Assembly: GCA_900491605.1 (NCBI GenBank)
Contig: UESW01004377.1
Location: 200,186 to 264,185, forward strand
Source of the DNA: Calamus simplicifolius
Lineage: Eukaryota; Streptophyta; Magnoliopsida; Arecales; Arecaceae
DNA: 64,000 bases
Direction: 5' to 3'
Shown here: positions 1-11,083 of the stretch, piece by piece
Numbering within the stretch: the stretch's first letter is position 1
Layout: every line of letters starts with the position of its first letter
Notes under the pieces: generated by a model
Databases searched by the model: none
What the model was told of the DNA's origin: nothing
The model's input: only the letters and a program-made list of their open reading frames with translations
Position numbers and translations under genes: made by a program

Positions 1-926
1 TCAGAACGACTCTAAACTTTATCTTTATCTATTTTAATCCCAACGGCTATTGTTATTTATGGATCTAATCCTTTTTCACTTGCTTCTAACGGATAGTTTC
101 ACACTATTTATGGATTAATCGGATCTATAAGAAGAAGGTTGATTGCATCCCAAAAAAAAGGGAACAGAAGAGAGGAAAAGAGAAGAGAGAAGAAAAATCT
201 TTGAGATCTATCAGAAAAGAAAAGAGGGAAAACATGTAAGGAAAGATCATACTCATCCCCAAAAGAAGAGAAAGAGATTCCAAGCCTTTGCTGTTCTATT
301 TAGAAGAAATCTCAAAGAAGGAAGAAGCCCTATTTTTCCAATCTTCTGAGCTCAAGAGTCTATTCAAAGGAAGATCCATTCAAAGGAAGAGAAGGAAGAA
401 GCCACCAAGATCTTCGAATCAGGCTTTGGTTTCTAATCTCTATTTATTGTTTCATTATTATATATTTGCTCATTGAAGGAGCAGTTTGCTTTTGTAAAAT
501 CAAATACTGTTTGCTGGGTCAATATGGTGATTGATTCAGTTGAGGCTGTTAGCCTTGTGCAAGCATTAGCTTGTGGTTTTAGGTTTTGTGCTGGTGAGCC
601 TTGAAAACCAGCTGGGTTCATTGTGCATCCGGGAAAACAATAAGTTCGAGTTGTGAGCTTGCAAAATAACTCTGCTGTAATCAGTTTGATTATAGTGTGG
701 ACCCAAGAGGTACTTGAGAGTGGACGTAGGTGTAGGTACACCGAACCACTATAAATCTATTGTGTTTGCCGTGATTGTCTCTTATCTTCAACTCTCTATT
801 TATAGTTGCTTAGTTTTAAATATGTGAATCTAAGTTTTTATTTCCGCTGGGGGTTATCTTTCAAAAGAGTTTAATTTTTTGAAAAACCCAATTCACCCCC
901 CTCTTGGGTTGCTATCTGGACCAACA
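1..926 (+). mobile_element. Ty1/copia LTR, 5'-truncated by the window edge (SIRE-like)
   Basis: This stretch aligns by eye with the second half of the LTR at 2252-3801. Shared landmarks include the AACGGCTA motif, the block reading GTGGACCCAAG...GTGGACGTAGGTGT, and the end CTCTTGGGTTGC.ATCTG..CCAACA. It ends in CA at 926 and is followed directly by open coding sequence, not by a primer-binding site. It is therefore the 3' LTR of a plus-strand copia element or a solo LTR. The first bases of the LTR lie outside the window. It has clearly diverged from the neighbouring full-length copy. Small open frames inside it are not genes. Confidence 0.8.
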
Positions 927-1306
927 ACATCGCCGAGCTGGATTTCATCGTCTGGTCGGCCGAGGCTAGGGCTGAGCGCACTGAGGAGGCCGAGAGGAGG
1001 GCTGCCTCCTTGGTCGAGGAGAGGGAAGCGCGGGCTCAAGAAGTGGAAGCTGCCGCCGAGGCTAGGGTTCGCGAGGCAGAGGCGACGGCCGAGGCTAGAG
1101 CCGTAGCGGCTGTAGAAGAGTTCACGTCTGAATGCTTCACCGATGAGCTAGTTGAGGCCAATGCGAACGCCTACCTCCAAGGGTTCCGCAATGCCAAAGA
1201 GAAGGTGGCCCGGGTCCTGGACCTCCCCTGCGCCCTGGATATAGAGCCGGACCCAGCATCCGAGGGGGCCCCATCCGACGACAAGCCCGGCGCTGCTGAC
1301 CCTTGA
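927..1306 (+). pseudogene. Antisense coiled-coil ORF of the minus-strand Tat element (C-terminal part)
   Basis: The frame is open from the LTR junction to a TGA at 1304-1306, about 125 codons. The first 65 residues are Ala/Glu/Arg-rich heptad-like coiled coil (EEAERRAASLVEEREARAQE). A conserved-looking tail follows (FTSECFTDELVEANANAYLQGF, then LDLPCALDIEPDP). This tail style is what I know from the additional ORF of Tat-lineage Ty3/gypsy elements, related to the so-called gypsy-type putative transposase family. It runs opposite to the gag-pol at 18748-13360, as expected for an antisense additional ORF. The N-terminal part is cut off by the copia LTR ending at 926 and lies outside the window if it survives. 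Its function is unknown. CAATGAAAAT near 1390 is a possible plant poly(A) signal. Confidence 0.6.
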
Positions 1307-1600
1307 TTTTTGTAGTCTTCAGTTCAGTTTTTTTTTTTTTTTTGAATCAAATCCGACTCAGTCAGCATTTTGTATGCACTTCCGAGTATCAATGAAAATG
1401 TTTTTTTTAAGTTATCTGAAATGTGTGGCATTTGAGTCCTCAACTCGCCGATGTGCGACCCCTTGGGGCCGCGTCAGCACTGAGGGGTAGTGTCTGCCCA
1501 TTCCCTACGAGTGACCTTACGACTTAGCTGTTGCGTAGGGCCGGACCCCCGAGAGAGCCGAGGCTGGACTAGGGAATCGTCTCCCCTGGGCCACCAAGTG
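1307..1600. other. Spacer of the minus-strand Tat element
   Basis: Non-coding sequence between the antisense ORF and the tandem array. It has a poly-T tract near 1327-1343, a possible poly(A) region near 1390 and a GC-rich block at 1440-1600. The end, GGGCCACCAAGTGTTGACGGGACATCGG, leads into the first array unit. No ORF is recognisable. Confidence 0.6.
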
Positions 1601-2251
1601 TTGACGGGACATCGGCCTTGGAATGTTGAGGAGAACTCATACTTCTGAGCACCGATGGAACATCGGTCTTGGGATGTCGAGGAAGACTCGGGCTTCTGAG
1701 CACCAATGGAACATCGATCTTGGGATGCCGAGGAGGACTCGGGCTTCTGAGCATCGATGGAACATCGGTTTTGGGACACCGAGGAGGACTCAGGCTTCTG
1801 AGCACCAATGGAACATCGGTCTTGGGACGCCGATGAGGACTTAAGCTTTTGAGCACCAATGGAACATCGGTCTTGGGACGCGAGGAGGACTCGGGCTTCT
1901 GAGCACCGATGGAACATCAGTCTTGTGACACCGAGGAGGACTCAGGCTTCTGAGCACCGATGGAACATCGGTCTTGGGACGCCGAGGAGGACTCGGGCTT
2001 CTCAGCACCGATGGAACATCGGTCTTGGGATGTCGAGGAGGACTCGGACTTTTTGGAGCCGGTGGTGCACCGACCTTCGGTGCCAATGGTACATTGGTTT
2101 TGAATTGCCGAACTAGCCTCGGGCATTTCGGTACCAATGGTACACCAGTCTTCGGTGCCAATGGTACATTGGTCTTGAAGTGCCGAGCTGGCCTCAGGCT
2201 TTTTGAAGCCGATGGTACATCGGTCTTCGGTGCCAATGGTACATTGGTCTT
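1601..2251. repeat. Tandem array of the Tat 3' region, left half (51-bp then 75-bp units)
   Basis: From about 1620 to 2040 units of 51 bp recur: equivalent positions fall at 1651, 1702, 1753, 1804, 1855, 1905, 1956 and 2007. After 2041 the unit becomes 75 bp. Each 51-bp unit carries one dyad, ACCGATG-GAA-CATCGGT in its perfect form (1651-1667, 1956-1972, 2007-2023). The 75-bp units carry two, such as CCAATG-GTA-CATTGG (2083-2097, 2233-2247) and CCGATG-GTA-CATCGG (2209-2223). Long open frames through the array on both strands are repeat artefacts. The array continues at 12627 beyond the inserted copia element. Confidence 0.9.
2247..2251. repeat. Target-site duplication GTCTT, left copy
   Basis: GTCTT directly precedes the TGTTGACC start of the left LTR and recurs at 12627-12631 directly after the CCAACA end of the right LTR. 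A 5-bp duplication is usual for Ty1/copia integration. Confidence 0.9.
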
Positions 2252-3801
2252 TGTTGACCCAATTATTGATTTTGATGATTAACAAAAGCCATGAATATAT
2301 TCATTATGTTTCTGATATATTGATAAGTGTTTCAGGCATTAAGGTTGATCAATTAATAAAGGAATAAGTTTTGAATCAAATTTGAAAGAAAATTATTTAA
2401 GTTCAAAACTTAGAGTCGACACCCAAATAGTCAGGAGCCGACCCCAGGGCGTATCAGAACTTTTCTAGGATTTCGGCACGGTTCAGAGTCGACACCTAGA
2501 GTTTCGGAGCCGACTCCAACCTGAGATACAGAGAAGTGGTTTCTGCGTCAGTTTTCGGAGCTGATACCTGGAGTTCGGGAGCCGACACCTAAAAGTTGCG
2601 GAGCCAACACCTGAAAGTTGCGGAGCGGACTCTAACATGAGTACAGAGAGCATGTTTTTTGAACATAGTTAGAGTCGACACCTTTGAATTCTGGAGCCGA
2701 CTCCCAAATGCGTTGAGCCGACACTTAACTTTTTTGGAGCCAACTCCTCAACGAACTTCTTATTACTATTTTTGGACACCCCGACTTTGAGCCGACACAT
2801 GAAAAGTTGGAGCCGACTCCAACCTATAAGGAACAGATTTTTTAAATGTTAGAACGGACTCCAACGATAATATTTTTTCACCTAATCTCTAACGGCTAGT
2901 TTTCTTTATATGTAGAAGCAATCCAACTTCTCTGTAACTGCTATTTTTCTCACCTAAACTTGAATTATGAGATCTATAAAAAGGGGAACCGTCTGTTTGA
3001 AAAAGAGACTACAAAATCAAGAAAAATACTCAGTGAAAAAGAGAAAAATTTTAAAGAGAATCTCTGAGTGCACGCCCATTATTTAAAGAAAGATTCAAGA
3101 GAAATCCAAAGCATTCAAAGTTCAGAATCAAGGATTTCCCAAGTAAAAGGAAGAATGCAAAAACCATGTTTTTCTCCAACTTCTCAACTGCGATTTTTGT
3201 GAGGAATCTGAGCTGAGGCCTGATTCAATCATTCAAGGGAGAAGAAAAAAGAAGAAAAGAAGAAAGCTCAAATCAAAATCGCTTCAAACAGGCTTTTCTT
3301 ACCTTTGTTTATTTAATTGCATATTTGCTCATTTGAGGAGCTGTTTTATATTCAAACCTATATTTTTCTTTGTTGGTTGCTAATTCAATCAAGGGATTGA
3401 GTTAGTGGAGGTAGTATACCTCAGGACAAGCTAAGGATAGCTTATGGTTGGATTTTGTGCTGGTGAGCTCGAAAAAATCAGCTGGGTTCGTTGTGACCCC
3501 GAAAAATAATAAGTTTGGGTTGTGAGCTCGTAAAACAACTCGGATGTAATCAAGTGGATTATAGTGTGGACCCAAGTGCTGCTTGGGAGTGGACGTAGGT
3601 GTTGGATACACCGAACCACTATAAAATCTTTGTGTTTTCCATGCTTTGTCTCTCTCTCTCTCTCTCGATCTCATTTGTGCTTAGCTTCAATTAATTTAGT
3701 TCATTTGAGCATCTTTATATCAATCAAAATATTTTCAAAGTATTAAAATTTTTAAAGAACCCAATTCACCCCTCCCTCTTGGGTTGCCATCTGAGCCAAC
3801 A
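2252..3801 (+). repeat. 5' LTR of the SIRE-like element
   Basis: Starts TGTTGACCCAATTATTG and ends GCCATCTGAGCCAACA, immediately before ATTGGTATCAGAGC. The U3 part (about 2410-2860) is dense with short near-palindromic motifs around GAGCCGACTCC and GAGTCGACACC. A TATA box lies at 2975-2982 and a (CT)n run at about 3647-3666. Small open frames are not genes. Confidence 0.93.
2975..2982 (+). promoter_or_regulatory. TATA box of the 5' LTR
   Basis: TATAAAAA in the context GAGATCTATAAAAAGGGG. The same motif is at 11807-11814 in the 3' LTR. Transcription would start some 30 bp downstream. Confidence 0.65.
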
Positions 3802-3803
3802 AT

Positions 3804-3815
3804 TGGTATCAGAGC
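3804..3815 (+). other. Primer-binding site (initiator tRNA-Met type)
   Basis: TGGTATCAGAGC begins two bases after the LTR end. It is the common plant copia primer-binding site, complementary to the 3' end of initiator tRNA-Met. Confidence 0.9.
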
Positions 3816-3863
3816 TTGTGCTCATTTTCAGTTTGATCCAACAATCAAGAGTCAAAGATCCAA

Positions 3864-5507
3864 ATGGCAGCTCAAGCTGGATCTTCATTTGCTGAAGGTC
3901 AATCCACAAATAGACCTCCTTTATTTAATGGCATAAATTATGGATATTGAAAATCTAGAATGAGAATTTTTATTCAAACTTTAGATTATGAACTATGGAG
4001 TGTAATCACTAATGGTCCTAGCATACCCACACACGTAGTAGATGGTTCAATAGTTCCTAAATCCGAAAGGGATTGGAATGAGAACGATAGAAAAATGGCT
4101 TAGCTTAATGCAAAAGCCATGAATGTTTTATATTGTGCTTTAGATGCTAATAAATTTAATAGAATTTCTACATGTATTTCCGCAAAAGAAATCTGGGATA
4201 GATTAGAAGTTACCCATGAGGGTACTAATCAAGTTAAAGAGTCCAAAATTAATATCTTAGTGCATAAATATGAATTGTTTAGCATGGAACAAATGAAACT
4301 ATCACATGCATGTACACTAGATTTACTGATATTGTAAATGGCTTGAAGAGTTTTGGTAAGACCTATACTAACTCTGAGTTGGTTCGTAAAATTCTTAGGT
4401 CTCTTCCAAGGTCATGGGAAGCAAAGGTGACTGCAATTCAAGAAGCCAAGGACCTAAATACATTACCTTTGGAGGAGCTACTTGGATCCTTGATGACCCA
4501 TGAATTAACAATGAAGCAGCATATAGAGGAAGACGTCAAGAAGAAGAGAACTATTGCTCTTAAGGCTGCAGAAATTGAGGAAAGCAGCAGTGAGGATGAA
4601 GATGGTAATGATGAGACTGCACTCCTTGCTAAGAAATTTAAAAGATTCATCAAAGAAGGAGATTTCCATAAGAAAAGGTATGGAACAAAAATGGAAGGTG
4701 AAAAAGAAAAAGAGAAGGACAAGGACAAGGAAAAAGAACCCCTCATATGTTATGAATGTAAAAAACCGAGGCACTTCAGATATAATTGTCCTCAATTGAA
4801 GAAAGCCTACAAAAAGAAGAAGAAAGCTTATATTGCAACATGGAGCGACAGTGAAGAATCCTCTTCCGAGGAGGAACAAAAGGAAGTTGTAAATATTTGC
4901 TTCATGGCAAAAGAAGATGATGAGATAAGTTATGAAACTCATGACTTTACATTTGAAGAATTATTTGAAGCATTTAATGAATTAGTTGATTTTTAAAGTT
5001 TTGAAAAAGAAAAGCAAATCTTTAAAAACTAAAAATGCAAATCTGCTTAAAGAGAAAAATAAATTAGCTCTAGAAATTAAAGACTTGAAATCTAAAAAAG
5101 AAGACATTGTAAAAGAAAAGGAATTGGTTTCAAATGAGAACCTTAATCTAAAGAAAGAGGTTGATAAATATAAGGATATAGTTGATAGATTTACCTTAAG
5201 TTCTACAAAATTAAACATGATTCTAGATAGTCAAAAGGCTGTTTTTGACAAGGCAGGATTAGGATATAATCCTCTTAGGAAGAAAAAATCTTTGAAAAAT
5301 ATCTTTATACGTGCTAGCCAATTACCTAATATTACTTGTTTTAAATGTGGTTTAAAAGGACATAAATAATATGAATGCAATATTAAGAAAACTAGAAAAA
5401 ATTTGAAAATCAAAGGAAAGAAAATATGGGTTCCGAAAGGAACAATCTTTATTGCCACTAACCATGAAGGACCCAAGAAAGCTTGGGTACCTAAACAGAA
5501 AGTTTGA
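3864..5507 (+). pseudogene. Copia gag (UBN2-type) with zinc knuckles, broken
   Basis: The start is ATGGCAGCTCAAGCTGG, 49 bp after the primer-binding site. Visible parts are a capsid-like region (NAKAMNVLYCALDANKFNRI, then MYTRFTDIVNGLKSFGK), an acidic Glu/Ser-rich linker, a CCHC knuckle CYECKKPRHFRYNC near 4747-4788, a Lys-rich coiled coil at 4986-5220 and a second CCHC-like motif CFKCGLKGHK near 5338. Breaks seen: TGA at the position of a usual Trp near 3948, a stop near 4101, a frame change near 4310, one near 4990 and a stop inside the second knuckle at 5367. In the family gag forms the particle and binds RNA. This copy cannot make a full protein. The frame ends at TGA 5505-5507. Confidence 0.85.
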
Positions 5508-8500
5508 TCATTTTGCAGAAGTGTCTTGCAGCCAAAAGATCAAAACGAAAGTGGTATCTTGATAGCGGCTGTTCAAGGCACATGCCGGGTGACAAGGAAC
5601 AATTCATCACCCTTGAAGATAAAAGATGAGGAGTTGTTACATTTGGAGACAATGGTAAAGGCCAAATTATGGGATTTGATAAAATTAAAATAACTCCATC
5701 ACTTTTATAGAAAATTTTTATATGTAGATGGCTTAAAATATAATTTAATTAGTATTAGCCAATTGTGTGATAAAGGTTTCAAGGTTTCCTTTGAAGCTTC
5801 TATCTGCACTGTTTCTAATCCCATTGACAATAGCATTATATTGTTGGAAATAGAAATGACAATGTATACTTAATAGATTTGGACAATTTGTCTACTAGTA
5901 ATCATTGCTTAATTGCTAATAATGCTAATTAATGAGATCGGATGGTTGTGGCATCGTAGATTAGGTCATGCAAGCACACACTTGATTTCAAAATTAATTA
6001 GAATGGATTTAGTTAAAGGTCTTCCAAAGTTAGATTTTGAAAATAACAGAATTTGTAATGCATGTCAATTTGAAAAACAAACTAGAAACTCTTTCAAATC
6101 TAAAAATGTTGTTTCTACTTCTAGGCCACTAGAGCTACTTCACATGGACCTTTTTGGACCTACTAGAACCACTAGTCTAGGAGGAAAGAAATATGGTCTT
6201 GTGATAGTAGATGATTATTCTAGATTCACTTGGGTATTATTTTTGGCTCACAAGGATGAGACTTTTTCGATATTTCTGAAATTCTTCAAGAAAGTCACTA
6301 ATGAGAAAAACAACACCATAGTATCTCTTAAAAGTGATCATGGCACATAATTTAAAATTATTTATTTGAAAATTTCTGCATTGAACATGGCATTCATCAT
6401 AATTTTTCTGCACCTAGAACACCACAACAAAACGGAGTCTAGAAAGAAAGAATAGAACACTAGAAGACATGGCCCGTACCATGCTATGTGAAAGCCAACT
6501 CTCGAAGTACTTCTGGGCGGAAGCTATAAACACACCATGTTACATCTTAAATAGAGCTTTAATTAGGTCAAGCCTTAAGAAAACACCTTATGAACTATGA
6601 CATGATAGAAAACCAAATATTAGTCATTTTCATGCAAAAATTTGATGCAAAATCTGATGAAGAATATTCTTAGGATATTCAACAACTAGTAAAGCCTATA
6701 GAGTATTTAACAAAAGGAACTTAATTGTAGAAGAATCTATTCATGTAGTTTTTGATGAATCTTTAGCATCAAGTTCTGAAAAGATTGATGATGAGGAAGA
6801 TACAAATATGCTAGAGAGATATTAAAAAATTGAATATAGATGTATCTTCAGACATGAACAAGAAGCTAAAGATGATGATTCTCTAGGATTGATGTTATCG
6901 ATACTACTCGTAATGATATAGATCTGCCAAGAATTGGAGATATGCCTATGGTCATCCAAAGGAATTGATTATAGATGATCCATCTCAAGGAGTAAGAACT
7001 AGATCATCTATGAGAAATATCAATAATCATCTTGCATTTGTATCTCAAATAGAACCTAAAACTATTGAAGAAGCTGAAAAAGATAGTAATTGGATGTTAG
7101 CGATACAAGAGAAATTAAATCAATTTACTTGAAATAATGTATGGTCCTTAGTTGATAGACCTAAAGGTCACTCAGTTATAGGATCTAAATGGGTATTTAG
7201 AAATAAATTAGATAAAAATGACATAGTAATTAGAAATAAAGCTAAATTAGTTACAAAAAAATATAATCAAGAAGAAGGAATTGATTTTGATGAAACTTTT
7301 GCACCTGTAGCTAGATTAGAAGCAATTAGATTATTACTTGCATTTGCATGTCATATGAACATTAATTTATTTTAAATGGATGTTTAAAGTGCATTTTTAA
7401 ATGGATTTATAAATGAGGAAATTTTTGTAGAACAACCACCAGGTTTTGAAGATCATGAATTTCCAAATCATGTTTTTAAATTACACAAAGCACTATATGG
7501 TTTAAAATAGGCACCTAGAGCTTGGTATGATAGGCTAAGCAAATTTCTAATTGAAAATAATTTTTCTAGAGGAAATGTAAATAAAACCTTATTTTTGAAA
7601 AGAAAAGATAAAGACTTATTAGTAGTACAAATATATGTAGATGATATTGTTTTCGGTGCTACTAACAATCTTTTGTGTCAAGAATTTGCTATGTTAATGC
7701 AGGATGAATTCGAGATGAGCATGATGGGAGAACTCAATTTCTTCCTAGGACTTCAAATCAAACAAAGCAAAGATGTGATTTTCATCAACCAAACAAAGTA
7801 CACAGGAAATTCTCAAGAAGTTTGGAATGAATCAATAAACCCCTTGGAACACCTATGAGTCCTTCATGCAAATTGGATAAAGATGAAGACGGTAAGAAAG
7901 TTGATCAAAAGCATTATAGAGGTATGATCGGATCTCTACTTTACTTAACTGCAAGTAGACCTGATATGATTTTGTTGTTTGTCTATGTGCTAGATTTCAA
8001 TCTGAACCTAAAGAATCTCATTTAATTGTTGTAAAAAGAATACTAAGATATCTAAGTGGAACTAAAAATGTAGGATTATGGTATTCTAGAGACTCAACAT
8101 TAAATTTGATTGCTTATTCTGATTCTGATTATGCTGGTTGTAAATTAGATAGAAAAAGTACAAGTGGTGCATATCAATTTTTAGGAAGTAACTTAATCTC
8201 TTGGTTTAGCAAAAAGAAAAATTCAGTTGCATTATCTACTACTGAAGCTGAATATGTTGCAGCTGGAAGTTGCTGTGCTCAAATCTTTGGATTAAGCGAC
8301 AACTTGAAGATTATGGCATAAAACTTGATAAAACTCCTATAGATGTGATAACACAAGTGCAATAAACTTAACTAAAAATCCTATACAACATTCAAGAACT
8401 AAACATATTGAAATTAGATATCATTTTATTAGAGAACATGTAGCTAATGACATTTGTCTTGATTATGTTTGTATTGAGGACAACTAGCTGACATATTTAC

Positions 8501-8591
8501 AAAACCTTTGAGTGAAAAGAGATTTTGTTATCTCAGAGGAGAATTAGGATTTGTGATCCATTGGAGTGATTTTGATATACCTAAGGAATGA
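5508..8591 (+). pseudogene. Copia pol (protease-integrase-RT-RNase H), decayed
   Basis: Order of domains by residue motifs: protease WYLDSGCSRHM near 5552-5584; GAG-pre-integrase WLWHRRLGHAS at 5942 with its Cys pair near 6055-6070; integrase core DLFGPTRTT...IVDDYSRFTW (6148-6235) and PQQNG near 6424; RT from about 7080 with YVDDIVFGATN at 7637-7669; RNase H with SDSDYAGCKLDRKSTSG at 8118-8168 and LSTTEAEYVAAG near 8235. The domain order is diagnostic of Ty1/copia. Many stops and frame changes are present (for example near 5935, 6349, 7373, 7386 and 7508), so the polyprotein is dead. The last recognisable frame ends at TGA 8589-8591. Confidence 0.9.
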
Positions 8592-9044
8592 TTATCTAGA
8601 ATTCAATCAATTTCTTGAAATTTGTTTCATGATTTTAAGGACAATTCATCTAGATATTTGAATCATTTGATTCACCAAATTTCAGAGGTTATTCAGCCAA
8701 AATTTGTTCTCAATCCGGACAGGTTTTAGATCCTTTGAAACTCTCTTTTTTTCTGAAACTGTCTTGGAGCCGACTCCTCTGGTATCGGAGTCGATTCCAG
8801 TTTTGTCTAAGAATTTGGAGCTGACACCTACTTTTTTCGAGTCAACTCCACTTCGAGCGCTGACTGTGTTAGCGACCTAAGCCGATACCTCACTTTGCGG
8901 GAGTCGACTCTAAGTGGTCCCAAATTGACTTATCTAGGGCAGAGCCGACTCCTCTTTCATTTCAATCGACTCATAATTCTTCCAAACTCTCTCCAACTCT
9001 TCCAAAACCCAAAATCTCTCAAATTAACCACTCCTTAGCTCTCA
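8592..9044. other. Spacer between pol and the post-pol ORF
   Basis: Non-coding. The stretch 8763-8975 repeats the GAGCCGACTCC / GAGTCGACTCT motif family that fills the LTR U3, so this sequence class occurs at two places in one element. It may be an internal copy of the LTR repeat or a conserved RNA feature. Confidence 0.55.
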
Positions 9045-10381
9045 ATGGCACCCAAACGTAGGGATCCATGTTTGGTGGAGCGGTGACGACCGGGAAATGA
9101 ACAGTGAGGCATCCGGCGAGGCAGCCTTCACCGAGTTCTTCATCCTCTTCCTCGTCATCCACACCGAGCTGCTCCAAGCCCCTCCTCACCTCAAATCGAC
9201 ACCTAAGCCGGCCGAGTAATCACAATGGCAGAAAGGTAGACTTTCATTTATTTGAGGAAGAAGTTTCACTATTGTGCGGTAGTTAAAAGAACTAGGTTGG
9301 GATAAGGTGTGTTCCCTTGATTTACTCACTTACCTGCCTTAGTCAAGGAGTTTATTTAAATCTATCTAGAGGAGATTGAGGAATAGTTAGTTCTGTAAGA
9401 GGGAAAATGATTCATATAACCTCGAAAATTCTAGGAAATCTTTTAAGGATTCCTGTTACTGGGCTTGCTGGAAGCATTCATAGTGAGAGGTCAAATGCTT
9501 TATCAAGGATGCTAGGAAGAGAAGTCACTGAGTTTGAAAAATTAGGGCAAACCAATTGCCTCTTGAGTTAAGATTACTTCATAATATCTGTGGTTGGATT
9601 TTGTTTCCCAAGACAGGGAGGTTTGAATATGTCTCAGAGCGAGACATTGTTATAATGGACAGTGTTTTGATTGGACAACAAATTAATTTGGTTGGTATGA
9701 TGGTTTGTATATGGCTGAAGCCGGGAATAAGAAAAGATCCACTTTACCTTATGGTATGATATTGACTTTAGTATTCCAAAGCCAGGTGTTGTTATTTCTG
9801 AAAATGAACCCAAAAAGAATTTAAGGCACACAGATTACTATAGTTTAGCAACTGTTCATTGGATGGGCTTTGTGAAGAAGGATGGTTAGTGGGAGAGGAA
9901 AGATCATTCTGAAGACAGAGTAGCTGAGATTTCTGAGCCTGGGCCTTCTGAGGCAAGACCATCAGGGAGGTACAGCTCACCTGGCCCCAGTCATTGTGTA
10001 CCTCCTACTCCACCTGCTCCTTCCTCTTCAGTTCAGTCATCTGCTGGTTTTTCTGCTATCCAATTAGAGCAACTTAAAGGACTGTTTGCTACTCATAAAG
10101 AAGAAATGAAGACTGAGATAGATAGTAGTCTTATGAACTTAAGGGAAATGTTCTATTCTTTGGATGATAGAGTTAGCAAGATTGAGTCCACCCTTGGATC
10201 TTCCTCAGAATCTTTGAAGTCTGATCTCATGCACATATTTGAGAAACTTAAAGAATTTGGAGGAAATTCTGAGACTTATTCAAGATACAATGCAGAACTT
10301 CAAGAGAAAATCACAGTGGCATCTGCATTCTTTGATAGAAGGTTAAATGAATTTATCAGAGTTCAAAGTGAAGGAATGTGA
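9045..10381 (+). pseudogene. SIRE-like post-pol ORF with C-terminal coiled coil, broken
   Basis: An ATG at 9045 opens a Lys/Arg then Ser/Pro-rich start (MAPKRRDPC). Readable segments in shifting frames follow: KVDFHLFEEE near 9232, a stretch near 9420-9540 (NLLRIPVTGLAG), IDFSIPKPGVV near 9767 and a Pro/Ser-rich linker near 9930-10040. An intact coiled-coil segment at 10106-10381 contains LREMFYSLDDRVSKIES. SIRE-lineage elements are known to carry an extra ORF here, often called envelope-like. I see no signal peptide or membrane segment in this copy, so I do not call it an envelope. Several stops between 9090 and 9900 break it. Confidence 0.6.
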
Positions 10382-10745
10382 ACACTCTTAGAAGAACTCA
10401 AGAGACGTTTTAGAATTTGAAGTTTCTGCCTCTTTGTTGTACTGAAGTTTAGTTTGAATTTTGATGTAATTAGAATTTGATGTTGATGTAATGAAAGCAA
10501 CATTCTGATATAGTTGAAAGTATTTATGATGTAATGTTTTGATACTCTAATGAATATCATATTTGCTCTTCTAGAACTTTGATATAGAATGACTTGAATT
10601 GAGTTTTGATTCACTTATGTTTAATGCATTGATCTATACTACATGTAACTTCTTAACCTTTTTGTTGATTACAAAAAAGGGGGAGAAGTAAATGATATTT
10701 GTATATGCATAAAAGTTGCAATTAAATGTACAAAGGGGAAAGAAG

Positions 10746-10790
<45 letters not shown>

Positions 10791-11069
10791 TGAATGAATT
10801 TCATTAAGAAATTGGTATGTATCAAGAAGTTTCAATGAAATAAGTTTAATTGGTATCAAGTAGTTTCAATGAAATAAGTTCAATAGGTATCAAACATTAA
10901 ATGAAATGAGCTTACTTTGATATGCATGGAGTTTAAATGATAAGGAAAGAATATGTTAAGTATCATAGGGGGATCTATCTCATTCAGGAGGAGCTTAATT
11001 ATGAGAACTTATCTTCTTTGAAGATTTCATTAATTAATCATGCATATACTTAATGTTTTTGTCATCATC
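10382..11069. other. 3' non-coding region of the SIRE-like element
   Basis: AT-rich sequence between the post-pol ORF and the polypurine tract, with an (AT)n microsatellite at about 10749-10787. Three short direct repeats around TTTCAATGAAATAAGTT lie at 10829-10905. No gene is seen. Confidence 0.6.
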
Positions 11070-11083
11070 AAAAAGGGGGAGAT
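11070..11083 (+). other. Polypurine tract
   Basis: AAAAAGGGGGAGAT directly precedes the 3' LTR and would prime plus-strand synthesis. Confidence 0.85.

Noticed and set aside
1474..2285. Repetitive open frames on both strands
   Set aside because: Same artefact in the 51-bp and 75-bp units; the frames also run into the copia LTR.
9045..10381. Reading the SIRE-like post-pol ORF as a viral envelope gene
   Set aside because: No membrane or signal sequence seen in this copy; called only a post-pol ORF.
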